A DNA stretch of 64,000 bases from Zunongwangia pacifica. GTDB lineage: Bacteria; Bacteroidota; Bacteroidia; Flavobacteriales; Flavobacteriaceae. Below, one piece after another: positions 7,153 to 16,010 of the stretch; position 1 is the stretch's first letter; each line of letters begins with the position of its first letter. Where the stretch lies: the NCBI RefSeq assembly GCF_023499215.1, contig NZ_JAKHSK010000004.1, positions 1 to 64,000 of the forward strand, given 5' to 3'. A program made the translations under genes and the position numbers. The notes under the pieces were generated by a model. It was not told where the DNA came from, searched no databases, and saw only the letters and a list, made by a program, of their open reading frames with translations.

Positions 7153-9615
7153 CTAATCTTGAACTTTGTCCTTAGTAGCTTCTACTTTATTTTTTGGTTT
7201 ATTCTTCACATACTTTTCCAGCCATTCATCTTGTTCCCAAAGCACATGTAATACAGATTCTTTCGCACTATATCCATGACTTTCTTTAGGTAACATCACC
7301 AATCGCGCAGTGGCTCCAAGGCCTTTTAGAGCATTGAAATAGCGCTCACTTTGCATAGGATAAGTCCCCGAGTTATTGTCGGCTTCCCCATGAATTAGTA
7401 ATAAGGGCGTTTTCATTTTATCGGCATGCATAAAGGGTGACATGTTATAATACACTTCTGGAGCTTCCCAATAATTGCGCTCTTCACTTTGGAAACCAAA
7501 AGGAGTTAAAGTTCTATTGTAAGCTCCGCTTCGGGCAATTCCGGCAGCAAATAAATCGGAGTGAGATAGAAGATTGGCAACCATAAAAGCACCATAGCTA
7601 TGCCCTCCAACGGCAACACGGTCTGGATCGATATAGCCCATTTTGTCTACAGCATCTATAGCTGCGGCGGCATTATCTACCAATTGCTTTCTAAAAGTAT
7701 CGTTGGGTTCTTCATCACCTTCACCAATAATAGGGAAAGCTGCGTCATCTAATATCGCATAGCCTCGGTTAACCCAATAAATAGGGGAACCGTAGTATGG
7801 ATAAGTGAAATCGTTGGCATTACTGGTATTTTGGGAAGCCGAATTTTTATCTTTGAATTCACGAGGATAGGCCCACATAATCATTGGTAAAGCTTCAGGA
7901 TTTTCTTTATTGTAACCAGCAGGTAAATATAAGGTTGCGTTTAGTTCTAAGCCATCTTCACGTTTATAGGTAATCACTTCTTTACTTACGTCTTGTAAAC
8001 TTTTAAAAGGATTTTCGAAATTGGTGATTTGCCGAAGATCATTTTTCTTCTTAATGTTTCTAATGTAATAATTGGGATATTCGGTAGAAGCTTCAATTCT
8101 AACCAATACTTCACCTTTATCGATATCTAAAGCTTCGACGATACTTTCTTTTTTATCTTCAAAAGTAGATTGATAAAGGCGATCTGTATCTCCATTTTTC
8201 AGATCGATCTTATCTATAAACGGATATTGTCCTTTATCCGAAAATCCATCGCCAATCAGATAGGCATCTTTGCTATCCAGTTCTAAAACATACCTTCCGA
8301 AGTCGTTTTTATGGGTAACAAAATTTCCTGGGTCGCTATAAACATCCTGGTAATTTCTGTCAAAAAGAATTTTAGGATCTTCGTTATTGCTGGATGGATC
8401 GATTAAATATGTCTTGCTATTTCTTGTATTCCACCAGTAATCCATTGCGATTGCGGTCTTGTCATCCCCCCAGATAATACCGCTGTAGCGATTAATTGTT
8501 TTTAAGAATGCTTTTCCTTCATCCTTAAATGGGGCTTCCAGCATAAATACCTGATCTCTATACTTTACTTCAACTTCAGGATCACCAGCATCTAAAGCTA
8601 TAGCGTAAATTAAGGTTGCCGGTTTATCTGCGCGCCAGTTTAAGCTTCTTCTACCTTCTTGGGTAGACATAAAACCTTGCGGCAAATCTTCTAGTAAAGG
8701 CGCATCATTTACCATATTCACGAAACTGGCGTTGTTTTTATACACATTTGTTTCGGTAGGGAACCTGTAGTAAGGAACCAAATAAGAAAAAGGTTTTTTT
8801 ATATGACTGATCATTACATATTCACCATCTGGAGAAAAGCTAATGTCATCATACATTTTTGCTTCCATCCATTGCGATTTATTTCCGCTTAAATCTATTT
8901 TGAATAGAGAGGAGCGTGCTAATTGCTCAAAATTATATTCGTCGTTAGGATCCTTAAGTAAATCCTGATAGGTCCTGTTTTGTGCTTCTTTACCATCACT
9001 TACACTAACTGTTGGCCCTGTAGGTATTGCCATGGCTTCGTCGATAAGCTCTTTGCGATCTTCAGGAAGCATTTTAACGAGAATAGCTTCGCTATCTTTA
9101 AACCAGTTAATGGGATTGCCCATATTAGCATTTAAAGAAGCATCGGTAAGTTTTTTGGCTATGGCCGATTTTATATCTATCACCCATAACTCTACTCCGG
9201 TTTTGGTAGTTTGAGTAAATGCAATTTTCTTTTCGTCTGGTGACCAGCTAAGATTTGCAATTCTTGGATTTTCTGGTAATCCGTTAACATTTGTAGGTTC
9301 GTTATCTTTTACAGGTTTTATTTTTATGTCGGTAAAATAGCGGGCACGGCTGCTAATATTAGTTGCCGGATTGATTCTTAAGCCACCAAGACGTAATTCT
9401 TTTTCGCTTAATTCTGCAATAGTTTTGTATTGATCGCGGTAAAGAAATAGCATTAGATCTCCTTTGCTGTTGATGTAAGTTCCTGGAGCCAAAGGGACAT
9501 CTACTAAGTCTAAAATGGGCTTTGGTGGTTTTTGATAGGTTAGGTTTTCCTGGGCATAGCTACGTAATACAGAAGCAGCAATGCATAGAAAACAAACGAT
9601 AATTTGTTTTTTCAT
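7153..9615 (-). CDS. Secreted S9 family (prolyl oligopeptidase-type) serine peptidase
   Basis: This 820-residue exported peptidase has a signal peptide (about residues 1-21, ending SYAQ). A beta-propeller-like region (about 60-540) contains WD-type stretches such as NLSWSPDEKKIAF and SFSPDGEYVMIS. The C-terminal alpha/beta-hydrolase domain has nucleophile Ser673 in GGHSYGAF, the catalytic Asp in IHGEADNNSG and the catalytic His in ESHGYS. This is the architecture of acylaminoacyl or dipeptidyl peptidase-like S9 enzymes that degrade peptides in the periplasm. The gene is alone between a terminator and a divergent KAS III gene. Substrate specificity cannot be read from the sequence. Confidence 0.93.
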   Translation of the reverse strand: MKKQIIVCFLCIAASVLRSYAQENLTYQKPPKPILDLVDVPLAPGTYINSKGDLMLFLYRDQYKTIAELSEKELRLGGLRINPATNISSRARYFTDIKIKPVKDNEPTNVNGLPENPRIANLSWSPDEKKIAFTQTTKTGVELWVIDIKSAIAKKLTDASLNANMGNPINWFKDSEAILVKMLPEDRKELIDEAMAIPTGPTVSVSDGKEAQNRTYQDLLKDPNDEYNFEQLARSSLFKIDLSGNKSQWMEAKMYDDISFSPDGEYVMISHIKKPFSYLVPYYRFPTETNVYKNNASFVNMVNDAPLLEDLPQGFMSTQEGRRSLNWRADKPATLIYAIALDAGDPEVEVKYRDQVFMLEAPFKDEGKAFLKTINRYSGIIWGDDKTAIAMDYWWNTRNSKTYLIDPSSNNEDPKILFDRNYQDVYSDPGNFVTHKNDFGRYVLELDSKDAYLIGDGFSDKGQYPFIDKIDLKNGDTDRLYQSTFEDKKESIVEALDIDKGEVLVRIEASTEYPNYYIRNIKKKNDLRQITNFENPFKSLQDVSKEVITYKREDGLELNATLYLPAGYNKENPEALPMIMWAYPREFKDKNSASQNTSNANDFTYPYYGSPIYWVNRGYAILDDAAFPIIGEGDEEPNDTFRKQLVDNAAAAIDAVDKMGYIDPDRVAVGGHSYGAFMVANLLSHSDLFAAGIARSGAYNRTLTPFGFQSEERNYWEAPEVYYNMSPFMHADKMKTPLLLIHGEADNNSGTYPMQSERYFNALKGLGATARLVMLPKESHGYSAKESVLHVLWEQDEWLEKYVKNKPKNKVEATKDKVQD

Positions 9616-9752
9616 GGATGAATTTTTAGAATTTTATGTAACTAATATAAGGTATTCTGTAAAATGTTAATCTTTACTATATTTCGATCTTTAAAATTTA
9701 GATATTTGCTAAATTGAAGTGTATAGATTTTTAATTACTTAAAATAAACTGA

Positions 9753-10781
9753 ATGTATCAGTCTAAAATTGCCGGATTAGGAAAATATGTGCCAGAGAAT
9801 GTGGTTACCAATGATGATTTATCCAAAATAATGGATACAAATGATGCCTGGATCCAGGAGCGTACCGGTATAAAAGAAAGGCGACATATTAAAAAAGGCG
9901 ATGGCAATACCACAGCAAGTATGGGCTTTAAGGCGGCAAAGATAGCCTTAGAAAGAGCCAATATTAGCAAAGATGAGATCGATTTAATTGTCTTTGCCAC
10001 ACTAAGTCCTGACTATTATTTTCCTGGATGCGGAGTGCAAATTCAGGAGATGTTAGAAATTGATACCTGTCCTGCCCTGGATGTTCGTAACCAATGTAGC
10101 GGTTTTATTTACGGACTATCGGTTGCCGACCAATTTATTAAAACCGGCATGTATAAAAATGTGCTTTTAATAGGAAGTGAAAATCATAGTGGCGGTTTAG
10201 ATTTCACCACTCGCGGGCGTTCGGTATCTGTGATTTTTGGTGATGGAGCAGGAGCAGCGGTATTAACAAGAAGTGATCATGTTGGGCAGGGAATACTTTC
10301 TACACATTTACATTCTGAAGGAAAACATGCGTTGGAATTAAGCTTGAAAGGGCCAAGTACGAATCATTGGGTACCTGAAATTATTGCTGAAAATTTAGCT
10401 GCCGGAGGAGAAGACTCTCAGGAAGATATTCCTTATTATCCATATATGAATGGACAATTTGTATTTAAAAATGCAGTAGCCCGTTTTTCTGAAGTAATTA
10501 TGGAAGGCCTGAAGGAAAATGGACTTGATGTAAAAGATATCGATATGCTTATCCCACATCAGGCAAATCTTAGGATTTCACAGTTTATTCAGCAAAAATT
10601 CCAGTTAAGGGACGATCAGGTGTATAATAATATTCAAAGATATGGAAATACTACAGCAGCATCGATTCCTATCGCGTTAACCGAAGCCTGGGAAGAAGGG
10701 AAAATTAAAGAAGGGGATACGATTGTTCTGGCTGCTTTTGGTAGTGGATTTACCTGGGCCAGTGCGGTAATAGAATGGTAA
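9753..10781 (+). CDS. 3-oxoacyl-ACP synthase III family protein (FabH-like)
   Basis: This 342-residue thiolase-fold condensing enzyme carries the KAS III triad: Cys115 in RNQCSGF, His269 in IPHQAN and Asn299 in YGNTTAAS. These are the residues FabH uses to condense acetyl-CoA with malonyl-ACP. The N-terminal WIQERTGIKER is also typical. It stands alone rather than in a plsX-fabH cluster, so it may be a second KAS III with another acyl substrate rather than the housekeeping FabH. I therefore give no gene symbol. Confidence 0.9.
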   Translation: MYQSKIAGLGKYVPENVVTNDDLSKIMDTNDAWIQERTGIKERRHIKKGDGNTTASMGFKAAKIALERANISKDEIDLIVFATLSPDYYFPGCGVQIQEMLEIDTCPALDVRNQCSGFIYGLSVADQFIKTGMYKNVLLIGSENHSGGLDFTTRGRSVSVIFGDGAGAAVLTRSDHVGQGILSTHLHSEGKHALELSLKGPSTNHWVPEIIAENLAAGGEDSQEDIPYYPYMNGQFVFKNAVARFSEVIMEGLKENGLDVKDIDMLIPHQANLRISQFIQQKFQLRDDQVYNNIQRYGNTTAASIPIALTEAWEEGKIKEGDTIVLAAFGSGFTWASAVIEW

Positions 10782-10807
10782 AAAATAGACTGTATTTTAG
10801 AAAAAAT

Positions 10808-10892
10808 CAATCACCTTGGGGCAAGCCTACAAGATATTTAAAGGAAACAGATTAACCAATTTCGGGGCATTCCGATAGCTTCGGGACGGGGA
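10808..10892 (-). repeat. Dispersed intergenic repeat, copy 1 (reverse)
   Basis: Read on the minus strand this unit starts CCCCGTCCCGAAGCTATCGG and ends with GTAGGCTTGCCCCAAGGTG. The same order, a C/G-rich GATAGCTATC-type core followed by a GGCTTGCCCC-type tail about 50 bp later, recurs at 11493-11576, 35788-35873 and 59345-59429. All copies are intergenic. Confidence 0.55.
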
Positions 10893-10914
10893 ATTAAACC
10901 CTCAATGAAGGATT

Positions 10915-10939
10915 AAAAAGCGGCTTTTAGCCGCTTTTT
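10915..10939. terminator. Bidirectional terminator
   Basis: AAAAAGCGGCT (10915-10925) and AGCCGCTTTTT (10929-10939) form a perfect 11-bp stem with a TTT loop and A/T runs at both sides. It serves the KAS III gene and the converging small membrane protein gene, whose stop codon overlaps its end. Confidence 0.85.
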
Positions 10940-11147
10940 AATCTATAGGATTTAAGTTTTTAAAAAACTTATAGATACAAATTACTCCTGCCGCGATAAA
11001 GCCTATAGCAATAGCAAATTGCAGTTCGTATTTTTGATAATTTTCATATAAACTTATTACGCGATACGCGCCGTATCCCAGTGAAAAAATACCAACGGCC
11101 AAATATGCATAATTTCGTCCTTTAGATGGTGAATTTTGTTTATTCAT
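10938..11147 (-). CDS. Small two-helix membrane protein
   Basis: This hypothetical protein has 69 residues from the ATG at 11147; an upstream ATG at 11162 would add five. Two hydrophobic helices are visible (about residues 16-33 and 45-60), separated by a polar YENYQKYEL loop. The start overlaps the end of the DUF2007-like gene upstream by 8 bp, so the two are probably translationally coupled. I do not recognise a family beyond small membrane proteins of this phylum. Confidence 0.6.
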   Translation of the reverse strand: MNKQNSPSKGRNYAYLAVGIFSLGYGAYRVISLYENYQKYELQFAIAIGFIAAGVICIYKFFKNLNPID

Positions 11148-11388
11148 GTTCGGCAACATCACTTGGAAATGCCGATTTTACAATAGCCGAAGCTTCGTCA
11201 AAATGACTTTTAATCACAAAAAGCTGAACTTGTCCCGGTAAACCGCCACCAAATCCTGCTCTTAATCCAGATTCCATATCATTTCTAACGCGATTAGAAA
11301 TTCCAGATTTATTAAATAACTCCTGTAAGTATTGCACGTTTACATCGCTACCGGTGTAAACCCTTTCGTATGTTTCGTTGGTACTCAT
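11140..11388 (-). CDS. DUF2007-like putative signal-transducing protein
   Basis: This 82-residue cytoplasmic protein has the pattern of the DUF2007 family: YTGSDVNVQYLQELF near the N-terminus (a ferredoxin-like start), a glycine-rich loop GFGGGLPGQVQLFV, and a final helix with DEASAIVKSAF. The family is annotated as a putative signal-transducing (PII-like fold) domain without a proven function. It is coupled to the membrane protein gene that follows. Confidence 0.7.
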   Translation of the reverse strand: MSTNETYERVYTGSDVNVQYLQELFNKSGISNRVRNDMESGLRAGFGGGLPGQVQLFVIKSHFDEASAIVKSAFPSDVAEHE

Positions 11389-11492
11389 AATTTAAATTTA
11401 AGATTCTAAAATACGAAGATTGGCTATTTTAAATACTTTATTTAATTAGAGTTTAACGTTCTCAAATGTTTACTCGCTCATCAAGATTAATA

Positions 11493-11576
11493 GTCCCGCC
11501 TCATAGCTATCGCGATAGCGACACCTCGAAATAAAAAATATAATAATCCCTCATGGGCTTGCCCCTGCGTAATTTA
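11493..11576 (+). repeat. Dispersed intergenic repeat, copy 2
   Basis: This copy holds GCTATCGCGATAGC (11506-11519), a perfect 14-bp palindrome, followed by ACACCTCGAA and, 40 bp later, CATGGGCTTGCCCCTG. It matches the order of elements in the copies at 35788 and 59345. It lies between two minus-strand genes and abuts the stop of the downstream one. Confidence 0.55.
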
Positions 11577-12317
11577 CTATGCGTTGTAATATTTGCTGTC
11601 CCAAATAGATTCGCTAAAATTTTTGCCTTTTTTAAAACCATAAAAAATAGCAAGACCGCCAACCCATTTAAATACAAAAAATAAAATCATTAAAAATTCA
11701 GTAGTGGTTTGCTGGTGACCGTGCGCAAATAGTTCCTGAGGTATTAAATAAGTGATGGCCAGACTGAGTAAAAACATAGAGAAAATAAAGTTTTCTAATT
11801 GTTTAAAAGGCCACATTAATAATTTTCTAAAGGGATGCAGATCGTTTCCCCATTTATGTACCAGGTAATAATAATCGTTTCCTATTGGAGCCATTAATAA
11901 TGGATCATCGGCATTTTCTAATTTAAATAATCGTGCAGGAGCGATAATCCTAAAGCCGCTAAGTTTGGTATGATGGTCGTTTTCCAGTTTTCGGATGGAC
12001 ATAATGGCATCGTAAGGAATTTCAGCTTTAAAATAGGCAGAACTTAAAAACCGTAGTCGATAATCAATACATATTTTCTGGATATCGCTAATATGGAAAA
12101 TCCGTTTAGATTCCAAGAGATCGAAATTTAATGAATTTGAAGCATGTTCTCTGTCATCAGTATTTTTTAGCTGCTGTAAAATACTGTGATCTCTATGCTC
12201 ATTTTCCTTAAAAATAGCATTGATTTCTTTCAGGAAAAGATGTTCAGATTTTCGCTTATTTCTGGCTTTTAAAAGTTGGGTTTCAATGTTTGTTCGGGGA
12301 AAGTTCTTCATCATCAA
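11577..12317 (-). CDS. Hypothetical protein with two C-terminal membrane helices
   Basis: This is a 246-residue protein of unknown function. The first 165 residues are polar and charged (RNKRKSEHLFLKEIN, then a mixed alpha/beta stretch around residues 70-160). Two hydrophobic segments follow at about 175-193 and 208-226, ending in a short soluble tail. No catalytic motif is recognised. A soluble N-terminal domain anchored by a C-terminal hairpin suggests an inner-membrane protein facing the cytoplasm. The start is placed at the first of three consecutive Met codons; any could be used. Confidence 0.6.
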   Translation of the reverse strand: MMMKNFPRTNIETQLLKARNKRKSEHLFLKEINAIFKENEHRDHSILQQLKNTDDREHASNSLNFDLLESKRIFHISDIQKICIDYRLRFLSSAYFKAEIPYDAIMSIRKLENDHHTKLSGFRIIAPARLFKLENADDPLLMAPIGNDYYYLVHKWGNDLHPFRKLLMWPFKQLENFIFSMFLLSLAITYLIPQELFAHGHQQTTTEFLMILFFVFKWVGGLAIFYGFKKGKNFSESIWDSKYYNA

Positions 12318-12822
12318 TCACTTTGCATGAGCTACTAAAATATATAATATCAATGTAATTCGCAATCTTGTATTTGTTAATCCTGCATAGTTTTTAATCT
12401 AAGCTGAAAAAAGATCCAGAAATAATTATAACCTGAATTCGATGATTCCGTAAATCTTGGATCATTTAATGCACCTTAAGATGAGATTTATAGCGTAATG
12501 CTTCTGTTTCTTTATTAAATTGAATTTCTGGAATGAATCATATAAGCTATTGTCATCCTGAACTTGTCCTCGATAGCTATCGGGACAGGATCTCATTTTC
12601 AAGATTTAGTTTTTCAGTATAGTATGAGATTCCGGATCAATTCCGATAGCTATCGGAACGGAATGATAAAAACAACAAATTATTACTAATTACGGATAAG
12701 TAATTATTAAATCACATTCAAGATATACGTTTCTAAACGCTTGTTAAAATTATATCTAAACTATGCTAAAACCCATTGAAATATCACCTAAAGCTGCTAT
12801 CATGCGCCAAAAATTTATAATT
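12318..12822. other. Long intergenic region with an inverted repeat pair
   Basis: About 500 bp between divergent genes. The main structure is the palindromic repeat pair at 12551-12668. The rest is AT-rich with no convincing gene. The reading frame from 12763 to 12822 is treated as an unlikely N-terminal extension of the lipoprotein gene. Confidence 0.5.
12551..12668. repeat. Palindromic intergenic repeat (two inverted arms)
   Basis: The unit at 12551-12596 (TGTCATCCTGAACTTGTCC, then CGATAGCTATCGGGACAGG) is repeated in reverse at 12624-12668, which contains CCGATAGCTATCGGAACGG and ends GAATGATA. Each arm has its own GATAGCTATC palindrome. Arms and core resemble dispersed hairpin repeats found between genes in this group of bacteria. 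Confidence 0.6.
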
Positions 12823-13407
12823 ATGAAATTACTTAAATGGAGCGGACTTTTAACGATGATCATTCTTTTTGCAAGTTGCGGAGGAAACAAATCTACCCAA
12901 GTTGGCGAGAACCCAAAGGATTTAAAGAATTACAATACTTACGCTTTTTTACCAAACAAGAATAAAATTACCACCCCGGGTTATAATAACCAGGAAATTA
13001 ATACCGAAATCGTTAATACAATCAACGAGAATATGAAAGATGAAGGCTATCGTTATGTAGAAGATCAGCCTCAGGTTTTAGTATATGTTCATACTATGTT
13101 TGATGATAAAGTTGAGGTGAATGCCGATCCTGTATATACCAGCTATTCGTATTATCGCCCAGATTTTTATATAGGAGACTATTATAAACCTTTTATGTAC
13201 AAAGACTATTACACGATACAGCGTATTACAGGTGATAACATCGATCAGATCCCTTATAAATCAAAATCTATAGTGATCGATTTTATTAACCGCAAGAACA
13301 ATAAGATTATTTGGCGAGGTACCACGAATGATGTAGAAATAGATGATCGCCGTACAGCCCGCGATGTAAGAAAATATGTGGACGAAATTTTTAAACAATT
13401 TCCATAA
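12823..13407 (+). CDS. DUF4136-type lipoprotein
   Basis: From the ATG at 12823 this is a 194-residue lipoprotein. A short signal peptide ends in the lipobox FASCGG, so Cys would be lipidated. The mature part contains YNTYAFLPNKN near the start and ends in KNNKIIWRGT and RRTARDVRKYVDEIFKQFP. This matches the DUF4136 pattern of outer-membrane or periplasmic lipoproteins of unknown function. Upstream in-frame ATGs at 12763 and 12802 would add up to 20 residues before the signal peptide and are less likely. Confidence 0.78.
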   Translation: MKLLKWSGLLTMIILFASCGGNKSTQVGENPKDLKNYNTYAFLPNKNKITTPGYNNQEINTEIVNTINENMKDEGYRYVEDQPQVLVYVHTMFDDKVEVNADPVYTSYSYYRPDFYIGDYYKPFMYKDYYTIQRITGDNIDQIPYKSKSIVIDFINRKNNKIIWRGTTNDVEIDDRRTARDVRKYVDEIFKQFP

Positions 13408-13427
13408 TCACCGTTATATATATTTAT

Positions 13428-13467
13428 AAAACAAAGGCTGAAATTAGATAATTTCAGCCTTTGTTTT
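13428..13467. terminator. Bidirectional terminator, lipoprotein gene / pheT
   Basis: AAAACAAAGGCTGAAATTA (13428-13446) and its exact reverse complement (13449-13467) form a 19-bp perfect inverted repeat with A- and T-rich ends. It lies between converging genes. A closely similar hairpin occurs at 36855-36884. Confidence 0.88.
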
Positions 13468-13486
13468 ATAATTTTTTTCTTCGGAA

Positions 13487-15913
13487 TTATCGTAATTCTG
13501 CTTTCAGTTCGTTTTCAAATCGATACTGAAGTTTGCTCATAATCTTATCTATTTGCTTATCGGTCATGGTTTTATTTTCATCCTGAAAGGTAAAACTCAC
13601 CGCATAACTTTTCTTACCTTCTGGTAGGTTATCGCCTTGGTATACATCAAAAAGATTTACTTCTTTAAGTAATTTTTTCTCTGTTTGCGTGGCAATCGTT
13701 TCAATTTCAGCATAAGATACTGCCTCGTCTAGAAGTAACGCGAAATCACGTCGTACTTCAGGATATTTTGGAATGCCCACAAATTTATTAGATTGTGTTT
13801 TAGCGATTTCTATCACCGCATCCCAGTTAAAATCAGCAAATAAAACTTCCTGATCGATATCAAAATGTTTTAAGATCGATTTTTTTACCACGCCAAATTC
13901 TACCAGTTTCGCTTTCGCAGAACTTAACATGATACCTTCAGCAAAAACATCATTTTTAGAAGCGCCAGATTTAAGGTTTTTAATGCCCAATCTTTGGAAA
14001 ATCACCTCAATAATTCCTTTTAGATAAAAGAACGTTCCTTTTTGTCCAGCCGAATTCCAACTTTCACCAGATCGATTGCCACTTACAAAAACTGAAAGGT
14101 GTTTGTTTTCTACACGCCCACTTACGTAGCTGTGATACGTTTTCCCGAATTCGAATAATTTAAGATCTCTTCTTTTTCGGTTTAAATTATGGCGAATACT
14201 TTCTAAACCGCTAAATAACATCGATTGCCTCATTACTGAAAGATCACTACTCAGTGGGTTCAGCATTTCAACATTATACTCGCTTTTTAACTGTTCACTA
14301 AGATCTATGTGCGATGGCATGGTAAGTGAATTCGCCATGGTTTCATAGAATCCCTGTCCAACTAATTGATTGGCAATAATATTCTGAAGCTTATAATCTT
14401 CGAATTTCGATGAAATGGAAACCGAAGCATTAAACTTTTCGTTGATTTTTATATTGTTATAACCATACACTCTAAGGATCTCTTCGATAACATCAGATTC
14501 ACGCTGTACGTCTACACGATACGATGGGATGGTAAGCCCCATTCCGGTTTCTGTAACGTTATTTACACGAATTTCTAAAGAAGCCAAAATCGATTTTATG
14601 GTTTCTTCTTCAAGATTTTCACCAATCAGTTTATTTACCTTATCGAAGGTTAAGAATACCTGGAAATCTTCAATTTTCTTAGGATAAAGATCATCGATAT
14701 CACTGGTAATTTCCCCACCGGCCAGTTCAGTAATTAAAAGTGCGGCACGTTTCAATGCATATTCAGTTATGCTAGGATCGATACCACGCTCAAAACGGAA
14801 AGAAGCATCGGTATTTAAACCATGTCTTTTAGCCGTTTTACGAACACTTACCGGATTAAAATAAGCACTTTCAAGAAAAACCTGATTGGTATTTACAGAA
14901 ACTCCGCTATTTAAACCGCCAAAAACTCCGGCAATACAAAGTGGCTTTTCTTTATCACAGATCATTAGATCTTCTTCGTGAAGTTCTCTTTCTACCTCGT
15001 CTAAAGTGGTGAATTTGGTGCCGGTTTCCAATGTTTTTACATGGATCTCGTTCCCGGTTATCTTTGCAGCATCAAAAGCATGAAGCGGTTGCCCAAGCTC
15101 ATGCATAACATAATTGGTAACATCTACGATGTTATTTTTTGGTGTAAGACCAATTGCTTTTAAACGGTTTTGTAACCATTTTGGGGATTCCTGAACCTTT
15201 ACATCGCTAATGGTAATCCCGCAATAACGCGGTGCTAAAGAAGAATCTTCTACAAAAATCGGAATTCTAAGGCTACGGCTATCTACATGAAAATTACTTA
15301 CCGATGGTGTGATAAGTTCTAAACTTTTACTAGTTTGCTGGTAACCTGCTTTTAAATCTCTGGCTACACCCCAATGGCTCATAGCATCGGCACGGTTTGG
15401 CGTTAGTCCAATTTCAAAAACCTTATCGTTTTCTACTTCAAAAATTTCAGCAACAGGCGTTCCCGGGATCAGGTCGTTTTCCATAACCATAATACCTTCG
15501 TGACTGCTACCAATACCAATTTCTTTTTCAGAACAGATCATCCCGAAGCTGCTTTCGCCCCTTATCTTTCCTTTTTTTATTTGCCATTCTTCACCTTTCT
15601 CGTCGTAAAGAACAGTGCCTATGGTTGCAACCGGAACTTTTTGCCCGGCAGCAATATTTGGTGCGCCGCATACAATTTGTACTTCTTCGCCATTACCAAT
15701 ATTTACTTTGGTAAGATTAAGTTTATCGGCATTTGGGTGTTTTTCGCAACTTAGTACGTGCCCAACCACAATACCTTCTAAACCACCTTTTACACTTTGG
15801 AAACTATGAATACCTTCTACCTCTAAACCAAGATCGGTTAGTAATTCGCCGGTTTTTTCGGCATCTTCAGGAAGCTTTATAAATTGTTTTAACCAGTTGT
15901 ATGAAATCTTCAT
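13487..15913 (-). CDS. pheT: Phenylalanine--tRNA ligase beta subunit
   Basis: PheT is the large subunit of the alpha2-beta2 enzyme that charges tRNA-Phe. The 808 residues have the full bacterial domain order. There is an EMAP-type tRNA-binding domain (about 40-150, with EKHPNADKLNLTKV and VCGAPNI), the B3/B4 editing region with the VTNYVMHELGQPLHAFD motif, and the B5 domain. A catalytic-core-like domain follows (NPLSSDLSVMRQSML), then the C-terminal FDX-ACB anticodon-binding domain (about 715-808, FPKYPEVRRDFALLLD-type). pheS is not adjacent, as is usual in this phylum. recG lies upstream on the same strand. Confidence 0.97.
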   Translation of the reverse strand: MKISYNWLKQFIKLPEDAEKTGELLTDLGLEVEGIHSFQSVKGGLEGIVVGHVLSCEKHPNADKLNLTKVNIGNGEEVQIVCGAPNIAAGQKVPVATIGTVLYDEKGEEWQIKKGKIRGESSFGMICSEKEIGIGSSHEGIMVMENDLIPGTPVAEIFEVENDKVFEIGLTPNRADAMSHWGVARDLKAGYQQTSKSLELITPSVSNFHVDSRSLRIPIFVEDSSLAPRYCGITISDVKVQESPKWLQNRLKAIGLTPKNNIVDVTNYVMHELGQPLHAFDAAKITGNEIHVKTLETGTKFTTLDEVERELHEEDLMICDKEKPLCIAGVFGGLNSGVSVNTNQVFLESAYFNPVSVRKTAKRHGLNTDASFRFERGIDPSITEYALKRAALLITELAGGEITSDIDDLYPKKIEDFQVFLTFDKVNKLIGENLEEETIKSILASLEIRVNNVTETGMGLTIPSYRVDVQRESDVIEEILRVYGYNNIKINEKFNASVSISSKFEDYKLQNIIANQLVGQGFYETMANSLTMPSHIDLSEQLKSEYNVEMLNPLSSDLSVMRQSMLFSGLESIRHNLNRKRRDLKLFEFGKTYHSYVSGRVENKHLSVFVSGNRSGESWNSAGQKGTFFYLKGIIEVIFQRLGIKNLKSGASKNDVFAEGIMLSSAKAKLVEFGVVKKSILKHFDIDQEVLFADFNWDAVIEIAKTQSNKFVGIPKYPEVRRDFALLLDEAVSYAEIETIATQTEKKLLKEVNLFDVYQGDNLPEGKKSYAVSFTFQDENKTMTDKQIDKIMSKLQYRFENELKAELR

Positions 15914-16010
15914 CTAAGTAATTTTACAATCTACAAAGATAGTATTACCAATTATTTTGGCATAATCTAAGGTTTGTAAAATTCAGGTCGATTTGCGTAA
16001 ATTTTTAGAA

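Noticed and set aside
6943-7251. A 102-residue reading frame after the AarF-like gene.
   Set aside because: It runs through two terminator hairpins and into the 3' end of the opposite S9 peptidase gene, and looks like no protein family.
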